From positions 498,501 to 562,500 of the forward strand of contig NC_089447.1 in the NCBI RefSeq assembly GCF_026210795.1: a DNA stretch of 64,000 bases, written 5' to 3'. Within the stretch, counting starts at the first letter, position 1; each line of letters starts with the position of its first letter. The stretch is from Rhizophagus irregularis (Eukaryota; Glomeromycota; Glomeromycetes; Glomerales; Glomeraceae). A program made the translations under genes and the position numbers. The notes beneath the pieces are model-generated. The model did not search any database and was not told where the DNA came from. It saw only the letters and a program-made list of their open reading frames with translations. Below are positions 58,143 through 64,000 of the stretch, piece by piece.

Positions 58143-60697
58143 AGACAACAATTCCCTCGAATTTGACGTTATTGGAAACATATCCCACTACGAGAACTAC
58201 CCGAAGCAAATCTAGACTTGATCCGACTACTGGAACCGTAAAGGATAAACCTCCGGAAGAAGAGACAATAATACGAACCATACAAAGCTCTGGTAAATCT
58301 AAACAACCAATAAGGTCGACTGGAGTAAAGAAAGTCGAACCTAAGAAGGTGGTTAAGAAGAAGTCTGCCGCTGTAGCCCCAATTTACAAAATGGTAGAAC
58401 CATATACGCCGCAGCAGTTCTTTGATCAAAAGGCCGATATTACGAATGGCCAGTTGCTGGCAATGAACCCAAAGTTCGGCTTAACAGTGGCCAAACAGCT
58501 AAGAAAACCGGTTGTTAGGACAAAAACTGAAGAACAAGATAAAAAACTGGTTAAGAAAGATGATGAAATTCCGAATAATGGAAATGTTTCCGAAGTTGAA
58601 GATCTCATGCAGGTGGCTAATACCGCCGGACCGAATGATGATCGAACTTCGGCATTATATTGTGAAGCCTCGATTAAACACATAAGATTCCCGCTGATCG
58701 TTGATTCTGGATCGGCTGGAAGTATTATTTCCTTATCATTATTGAAAGATTTAGATATGGAAATAACGAAAGCCTCAAAAACTATTATGGTGAATGTAAA
58801 TGGAGAGCGTCGACGACCATTGGGCGCTGTAACTGACATACCGTTGAAGATACATGAATGCATCATTCCGATGGATGCCATTGTCACCGATGCTAATTCA
58901 TATTCTGCTATAGTCGGAAATGATTGGCTGCGTAAGACCAAGGCCGTTCTGGACTATAACAACAATCGGATGACCATCAAGTGGAAAGATCAGGTTTTAG
59001 AAGTGACCACCGAATGTAGAGAAATGCCCCACCACATAACCAGCATCGAGATACCGAATATAGAAGCCGAAGAAGAGGTTGAGGATGAATCCGAAAAGGA
59101 AGTTGATGAAGAAGCCGTAGAAGAATCGGAAGAAGAATATGAAAGTGACGACGAGGAGACACAAGAGCAGCTATTCTGTAACGCCGGATATATTACTCAG
59201 GAAAAGGCGCAAGAAATCGAAGAAGAATTAAAAGAAGGAAATTTCGTCAGTAATGAATATTACTACCAGTATGAAGAAATTGAAAAAGGAAAATTTCATA
59301 CCGGAAAATTGGACGAAGAACAACATCGGAAATTCGATGATTTTATGGAACGATATCAGGATCTGTTTGCCTGGGATCCTAACGACTTCGGAAGAACATC
59401 GGTAGTTACACATAAAATCGATACCGGAGAAGCTACCCCGGTTGGACAAAGATTCTACCGAACATCTTATCAAAACCAGCTGTTCATAAAAGAAGAAATA
59501 CAACGATTGTTGAACGCCGGTTTAATAACTCCATCAAAAAGTCAATGGACTTCACCAGTTGTAGTGGTGGAAAAGAAAAACGGCAAGAAACGTCTTTGTG
59601 TGGATTATCGGAAGTTAAATCAAGTAACGAAACGAGACCGATATCCCTTGCCGAGAATCGATGACATGCTGGAAACGTTATCCGGATGTCAATGGTTTTC
59701 CTCCCTTGATCTTGCCAGCGGGTTTTGGCAGGTCGAACTTAGTCCGAAAGACAGGGAAAAATCGACGTTTATCACCCGTTTCGGAACCTACGAGTTTACG
59801 GTTATGCCATTCGGCCTATGTAATGCTCCCGCCACCTTCCAGCGCTTGATGGATACAGTATTACGGGACATATTGTGGCAATATGTTGTGGTGTACATAG
59901 ACGATATTAACGTGGGCTCCAAGACGTTCGAAGAACACCTACAACATTTGGAACAGGTTTTTCTTCGATTAAAATTAGCCGGACTGAAGCTGAGTCCGGA
60001 AAAATGTTTCTTTTTCAAGGATGAAATCCCGTTTCTAGGACACGTTGTAAGCCGGAAGGGCATACAAACCGACCCTGAAAAATTAAAAACCATTAGGGAA
60101 TTTCCCATACCAAGAGACTTGACGCAGTTGCGAGGATTTATCGCTCTAGCGTCTTATTATCGTAAATTTGTCAAAGGGTTTTCATCGATAGCCGAACCCT
60201 TGAATAGACTTTTAAAGAAAAACACCCCGTATATATGGAGTGACGAACAACATGATGCTTTTGAGAAGCTTAAAACATGTTTGATGACGCCTCCTATATT
60301 GGCTTACCCAAATTTCGAGAAGCCATTTATTCTTTATACAGACGCATCTACCTTCGCTTTAGGTGCAATTCTATCCCAGAAAGACGAAGACAAACGCGAA
60401 CGCGTTATAGCATACGCAAGTCGCACTTTAAACAAGCACGAACGAAACTATAGTATAACAGAACTCGAGTGTCTTGCGGTAATTTGGTCAGCGAGACACT
60501 TTCACCAATATCTGCATGGTCAGAAATTTACGGTGATTACGGACCACGCTGCGTTACGATATTTAATGAATTTATCGAATCCTGTTGGCAAACTCGGACA
60601 TTGGTTAATGACTTTGAACGGCTATGAACTTGAGATTATAAACCGCCCCGGAAAACTTCACTCCAACGTCGATACATTAAGCCGAATAAGAACTTAA
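58106..60697 (+). CDS. pol: Pol: aspartic protease, reverse transcriptase, RNase H
   Basis: Read in the -1 frame after the shift. No ATG is needed: the first in-frame start-like codon is TTG (58,163), and there is no early ATG before the protease. Numbering from 58,163, the protease has VDSGSAGSI with Asp181 instead of the more usual DTGA. RT contains RLCVDYRKLNQVTK, LDLASGFWQV, FGLCNAPATFQ and the active-site YIDD (578-581). RNase H has TDASTFALGAIL with Asp727 and TDHAALRYL, and ends NVDTLSRIRT. A Glu-rich acidic segment of about 60 residues separates protease from RT. Protease processes the polyprotein, RT and RNase H copy the RNA into DNA. The frame stops at TAA (60,695-60,697), where related elements read through into integrase. 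Confidence 0.93.
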   Translation, partial: LGGVPQEGERTRQTTIPSNLTLLETYPTTRTTRSKSRLDPTTGTVKDKPPEEETIIRTIQSSGKSKQPIRSTGVKKVEPKKVVKKKSAAVAPIYKMVEPYTPQQFFDQKADITNGQLLAMNPKFGLTVAKQLRKPVVRTKTEEQDKKLVKKDDEIPNNGNVSEVEDLMQVANTAGPNDDRTSALYCEASIKHIRFPLIVDSGSAGSIISLSLLKDLDMEITKASKTIMVNVNGERRRPLGAVTDIPLKIHECIIPMDAIVTDANSYSAIVGNDWLRKTKAVLDYNNNRMTIKWKDQVLEVTTECREMPHHITSIEIPNIEAEEEVEDESEKEVDEEAVEESEEEYESDDEETQEQLFCNAGYITQEKAQEIEEELKEGNFVSNEYYYQYEEIEKGKFHTGKLDEEQHRKFDDFMERYQDLFAWDPNDFGRTSVVTHKIDTGEATPVGQRFYRTSYQNQLFIKEEIQRLLNAGLITPSKSQWTSPVVVVEKKNGKKRLCVDYRKLNQVTKRDRYPLPRIDDMLETLSGCQWFSSLDLASGFWQVELSPKDREKSTFITRFGTYEFTVMPFGLCNAPATFQRLMDTVLRDILWQYVVVYIDDINVGSKTFEEHLQHLEQVFLRLKLAGLKLSPEKCFFFKDEIPFLGHVVSRKGIQTDPEKLKTIREFPIPRDLTQLRGFIALASYYRKFVKGFSSIAEPLNRLLKKNTPYIWSDEQHDAFEKLKTCLMTPPILAYPNFEKPFILYTDASTFALGAILSQKDEDKRERVIAYASRTLNKHERNYSITELECLAVIWSARHFHQYLHGQKFTVITDHAALRYLMNLSNPVGKLGHWLMTLNGYELEIINRPGKLHSNVDTLSRIRT

Positions 60698-60784
60698 CGC
60701 ATCTTCGTTGAAAAACTCTATTAACCACCCGATTTGCATATATACGACGCCGATTTATTGAATTACCCATATTTTTGACTCAAC

Positions 60785-62041
60785 ATGGATTTAAACACCT
60801 ACTTCTCACTCATACACTTTTTGACGACACACTCAATGCCAACACACCTCGATACGCAGCAACGTGCTTCTATTAAACGAAAATCGAGATATTTTATTAT
60901 CTTGAATGATCAACTTTATAAAAAGAATAAAGTTAACCCCAATAGACCGATACGAGTTGCAAAAGAAAATGAAATAGAGGATATTCTATATCATATGCAC
61001 TCGGATCCATTAGCAGGCCACTTTTCGATAGATGAAATGTATCGAAGGATAAAAATTCGATACTACTGGCCGCAAATGTTCAATGACGTTCGCCGATATG
61101 TGCGAACCTGTGATGAATGCCAACGAAGGGGCAAAAATCGCCGTAATGAACCTCTCCATCCGATAAAGGTCGGACAACCATTCGATAGACTAGGAATGGA
61201 TATTGTCGGACCGTTGCCTAAGACGAAAAACGGCAACATGTATATTGTCGTTGCAACCGAATACCTGACCAAATGGCCGGAAGCCCGTGCAATTCCCAAC
61301 GCTAAGGCATCGTCAGTTGTCTCGTTTTTCTACGAAGACATTATATGCCGCCACGGGTGCCCAAAAGAGCTATTAACTGACCGTGGGACGCATTTTGTAA
61401 ACGAAATGCTAAACTCCTTATGCGAAAACCTTGGAGTTAAGCATAAATTGTCTACGGCGTATCACCCGCAGACTAACGGGTTGGTAGAGCGCTTCAACCG
61501 AACGTTATGTGAAGCCCTTGCCAAATACGCCAATACAAATAAAGACGATTGGGATTTGTACCTATCATCTGTTTTATTTGCATACAGGACGAAAAGCCAT
61601 AGCACCACATGGCATGAACCTTTCTACTTGATGTATGGCCGTGATGCTGTGCTTCCAATAGAATTCGCTGTTTCCACTGTGCAAAGTAAATGCGCTGGGG
61701 AAAATTTCCAGGATGATCTCTTTAATCGAATTCACACCCTTACTGGAAAGGTGATAGTTGATCGCCTTGAAACACAAGATAATATATGCAAGGCGCAACA
61801 AAGGCAGAAAGAGCAACATGATGCAGGTCTTTCCGAAGTGCATTTTAAAATCGGAAACCTTGTGTTGCTATACCAAAGTCAACTAAGAGGCAAGCAAAAA
61901 TTCCAAGAAAGATGGAAAGGCCCCTATTATGTGCATGAAATATTAGGAAATGGCGCATATAAGTTGCGCACAATTGAAGGAAAGGTTTTAAAAGTTCCGG
62001 TGAATTCGGAACGGTTGAAATTGTATCACCAACGCATATAG
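60785..62041 (+). CDS. Integrase (separate open frame)
   Basis: 418 codons from the first ATG, in the same frame as pol but after three stops. HHCC zinc finger H72, H79, C109, C112 (HSDPLAGHF, CDECQRRG). Catalytic core Asp139 (GMDIVGPLP), Asp199 (TDRGTHF) and Glu235 (NGLVERFNR), spacing DD35E. C-terminal GPY/F module RWKGPYYVHEILGNGAYKL. No chromodomain follows. All catalytic residues are intact. In related elements integrase is the C-terminal part of Pol; here it would need stop bypass, re-initiation, splicing or a separate message. The pre-finger region (FIILNDQLYKKNK) is present, so the domain is complete. Confidence 0.93.
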   Translation: MDLNTYFSLIHFLTTHSMPTHLDTQQRASIKRKSRYFIILNDQLYKKNKVNPNRPIRVAKENEIEDILYHMHSDPLAGHFSIDEMYRRIKIRYYWPQMFNDVRRYVRTCDECQRRGKNRRNEPLHPIKVGQPFDRLGMDIVGPLPKTKNGNMYIVVATEYLTKWPEARAIPNAKASSVVSFFYEDIICRHGCPKELLTDRGTHFVNEMLNSLCENLGVKHKLSTAYHPQTNGLVERFNRTLCEALAKYANTNKDDWDLYLSSVLFAYRTKSHSTTWHEPFYLMYGRDAVLPIEFAVSTVQSKCAGENFQDDLFNRIHTLTGKVIVDRLETQDNICKAQQRQKEQHDAGLSEVHFKIGNLVLLYQSQLRGKQKFQERWKGPYYVHEILGNGAYKLRTIEGKVLKVPVNSERLKLYHQRI

Positions 62042-62098
62042 ACTATCATGCATGAATGCATGATTGATGATATAATGAATGCATGCATTTAATGTATG

Positions 62099-62134
<36 letters not shown>

Positions 62135-62240
62135 ATTTTTATATATATATATATATAGTTATTTATTTTTTTTTTGTTTATTTATTATTATTATTATTTT
62201 TGTTTATTGTTTATTGTTTATTATTATATTTATATATTGT

Positions 62241-62276
<36 letters not shown>
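62042..62276. other. Spacer with two 30-31-nt poly(A) tracts
   Basis: After integrase comes a palindromic ATGCATGAATGCATGATTG / AATGAATGCATGCATT stretch (62,047-62,092), then 31 A (62,101-62,131), a T-rich stretch and 30 A (62,248-62,277) ending in the ATG of the next ORF. The tracts might be old reverse-transcribed tails or an unstructured leader for internal initiation. Confidence 0.6.
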
Positions 62277-62282
<6 letters not shown>

Positions 62283-62744
62283 GAAATAAATGCTTATCAA
62301 AGAATCTTGGAAGATTTGCGACAATTACAGCCAACCGAAATTGTGGCATATCCGCCACCTTATACGATTACCGCAGGCTTGGAAGAAAAATTTGATTTAA
62401 TCAATGCTGCCATAGAAAGGTCCAAGCGCATTGATGACCGAATATTAATGCTAGCAAATGTCTACTATTTAGGACATTTTCTGGAAGTAGAAATTCGGGA
62501 TAATACAAGACGCGGTCAATTTCTACAACAATTATCTATACATTTCCGGACGATTGCTATCCGAACCTATTATATATTTGAGGTCTCCAGAGTTGAACAG
62601 ATTATGAGGACAACCCATACAACCCCCACTATGATCCGGAAGCTAAGTATGGCAGAATATAAGGATTTGGTCTTTAAATCCATCGAAATTTTCAACGGGG
62701 TTGAAAATCCGGGAGGGAGTGGTGTTAATCGAATAATCACATGA
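62277..62744 (+). CDS. Extra 155-codon ORF between integrase and 3' LTR
   Basis: Starts MAEINAYQRILEDLRQLQPT and continues with ITAGLEEKFDLINAAIERSK, FLQQLSIHFRTIAIRTYYIF and KLSMAEYKDLVFKSIEIFNG. Predicted mostly helical and soluble, with no membrane segment or signal peptide, so not an envelope protein. No known domain recognised. Composition is typical coding sequence, clearly unlike the AT-rich spacers. It overlaps the polypurine tract, which encodes GGSG, and terminates at TGA 62,742-62,744, 22 bases inside the 3' LTR. Start ATG directly follows 30 A residues. It could be an accessory protein of the element or a captured host gene; the intact frame in a freshly inserted element suggests function. 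Confidence 0.75.
62711..62722 (+). other. Polypurine tract
   Basis: GGGAGGGAGTGG lies directly before the TG of the 3' LTR, the expected primer for plus-strand DNA synthesis. It lies inside the coding sequence of the extra ORF. Confidence 0.8.
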
Positions 62745-63294
62745 CCGGCGATCATGTTACGAATGTTACGAATGTTACGAATGTTGCAAATGTTACGAAT
62801 GTTTAATATGTTTAACATGTTAAACATATGCAACATATTAAATATATAACACATATTTAACATATTACATTTGTTAAATATATAGCATTTATTTAATATT
62901 CTTAACATGATTAGCATAGAATTTATTGTTATAAATACATGCGTTCTAAATCAATGTAATAATAGATAATTCTGTTATATTTTAATAAAAGTATTTATTA
63001 AATAAATTATCTCATTTTTATTTTTATAGTTTGTTATATTTGTGAGTCAAATATTGCGTCTGAGTGTATATGCCTGTGTGTGCAATACCGTATTCGCATT
63101 TGACTGAAATTTCATTTTATTTTATTGTGTAACCTTCGTAAATTGATCGACAGTGATACATTTACTAATATTTACATATAGTTATTTTCACTTTGCGTTC
63201 ATTAATATTATTTAACATTTATTTTATTCAATTATCCTTCTGCTTACCATATACCCATACGCTTATTTTTAAGCATACAAGAACTGGCTTAACA
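62723..63294 (+). repeat. 3' LTR
   Basis: 572 bp, the same length as the 5' LTR with no difference found on reading both through. Its first 22 bases encode the C-terminal VNRIIT and stop codon of the extra ORF. Confidence 0.92.
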
Positions 63295-63298
63295 ATAT

Positions 63299-64000
63299 CT
63301 AACCTTAATTTCCATGCGATCAAGTAGGCCAAAAATGCAAATGAAAATTTAAACATGGTTACTTGGCTTATAAATAATATATATTTTGAAAATTTGAATG
63401 TATATCGTTATGTAGTACCAACGTGATCAACATTCGTGTAATGCAAACTTATAATATATCTAATAAATGGAAGGAACCATTTAAACCTTTCAAATTTTGA
63501 GGTTGAGGAAGTTAACGCAACACTGATTATCAAGCTGGAACATTTCGGACGCTCTAACGGTTCCTGCTGCCAATATTTTTTCTCTTCAAACTCTTCATCT
63601 TAAAAGAAACCAATCATAATTTAAACTTAAATATAATTTTACGCGTATGTATTATAGTGTTACAGTGTACAAATCTGGTTAATTTTTACAAGTAAAAATT
63701 CACCTTGTCGATAGTAAAATATTATTTAATTTGAGTTAAAAGGTACGTGTAGTTATCAACGATCTGGAGTAAGATTATCTTGAAAATCAACCATAATATT
63801 ATCCAAATCGGATCACTTGTTTTCCCTTTAGTAGGAGAGTAGCCTGTGAACAAATAGGGAAAAGACAAAAAGGGCAAATCTAATATACAACCCCATGTGT
63901 GATGCTTAAGTCTCGCTTTTATCCCAAAAAAGGATATTTTTATGCCGATCATTTAATTCTGGCCAGAATTAAATACGACACGTGATTTAACGGACAAACC
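63299..64000. other. Right flank; homology to copy A resumes
   Basis: From about 63,608 the sequence matches 36,300-36,680 (AAACCAATCATAATTTAAAC onward; TAGGAGAGTAGYCTGTGAAC; TCTCGCTTTTATCCCAAAAA). Positions 63,299-63,600 have no clear counterpart. No gene. Confidence 0.5.

Larger units (their letters stand above)
55869..63294 (+). mobile_element. Ty3/gypsy LTR retrotransposon, 7.4 kb, with extra 3' ORF
   Basis: Two 572-bp LTRs in direct orientation that I find identical base for base, starting TGTTAATC and ending CTTAACA. The putative 4-bp target duplication ATAT (55,865-55,868 and 63,295-63,298) lies in AT-rich sequence and so is weak. Order: 5' LTR, primer site, gag, -1 frameshift, protease-RT-RNase H, integrase, extra ORF, polypurine tract, 3' LTR. 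Domain order RT-RH-IN places it in Ty3/gypsy (Metaviridae). Integrase ends in a GPY/F module with no chromodomain. It lies in copy B of the segmental duplication and is missing from copy A. Identical LTRs mean insertion so recent that no LTR mutation has accumulated, or gene conversion. Confidence 0.95.
44240..64000 (+). repeat. Segmental duplication, copy B
   Basis: Direct-orientation counterpart of 14,640-36,680, about 29-33 kb away depending on the point measured because of insertions. It is the source of empty-site evidence for the two large elements of copy A. An additional stretch without counterpart in copy A lies at about 44,780-48,080, and the TIR element plus retrotransposon occupy 54,285-63,294. 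Confidence 0.78.

Noticed and set aside
58163-58165. TTG at 58,163 as the true start of pol
   Set aside because: A frameshift heptamer and an overlapping -1 frame open from 58,034 explain pol expression better than a non-AUG start.
58977-60108. Minus-strand frames opposite pol (58,977-59,162; 59,228-59,503; 59,788-60,108)
   Set aside because: They are antisense to conserved protease, RT and RNase H motifs.
60600-60860. Intron joining RNase H to integrase
   Set aside because: No good GTAAGT/GTATGT donor upstream of the first stop with a fitting acceptor downstream that would keep the frame.
62277-62744. Envelope protein for the extra ORF
   Set aside because: No signal peptide, no transmembrane segment and no cleavage-like site; size far below that of envelope proteins.
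1-64000. tRNA, rRNA or snRNA genes
   Set aside because: Looked for conserved tRNA T-arm and box sequences by eye and found none convincing; absence is not proven without a covariance search.

Overview
The window is eukaryotic, strongly AT-rich and gene-poor. It has spliced gene remnants with GTAAGT-type donors, asparagine-rich low-complexity proteins, many inverted-repeat transposons and one complete-looking Ty3/gypsy LTR retrotransposon. Base composition, the style of the N-rich paralogs and the repeat load suggest an AT-rich fungus, most likely an arbuscular mycorrhizal (Glomeromycotina, Rhizophagus-like) genome. That assignment is inference, because no rRNA or housekeeping gene is present to fix it.

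Layout. (1) 1-14,600: first N-rich paralog (707-2131), a decayed M20-peptidase copy (about 3,955-5,000, minus strand), a cluster of MITE-like elements (2,378; 5,560; 6,891 with another nested in it; 7,351; 8,241; 9,948; 13,561) and an array of very short exon-like units between splice-like signals (about 10,535-12,690). (2) 14,640-36,680: second N-rich paralog (15,726-17,258) and its flank. This flank is interrupted by two large non-coding inverted-repeat elements: a 4.4-kb foldback element (20,871-25,306) and an 8.7-kb element (25,728-34,409) with an 8-bp target-site duplication and long arrays of hairpin minisatellite. (3) 36,680-44,240: small elements and a second decayed copy of the M20 gene (about 38,440-40,330). 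(4) 44,240-64,000: a second copy of segment (2), with the third N-rich paralog (48,439-49,839). It lacks the two large insertions, so it supplies empty sites for both. Near its end it carries a 1.5-kb TIR element (54,285-55,816) and the retrotransposon (55,869-63,294), and homology to segment (2) resumes at about 63,600.

The retrotransposon holds most of the recognisable protein-coding sequence. It has identical 572-bp LTRs, gag, a pol frame (protease, reverse transcriptase, RNase H) joined to gag by a clear -1 frameshift signal, an integrase frame separated from pol by three in-frame stops, and an extra 155-codon ORF after integrase that starts at a poly(A) tract and ends inside the 3' LTR. 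The three N-rich genes are the only apparent host genes; their function is unknown.

Main leads: the -1 frameshift signal and extra ORF of the retrotransposon; the 8.7-kb hairpin-minisatellite element proven by its empty site; and the arrays of 30-40-nt exon-like units whose 5' splice-like sites lie in self-complementary hairpins, found in three places, two of them inside TIR elements.
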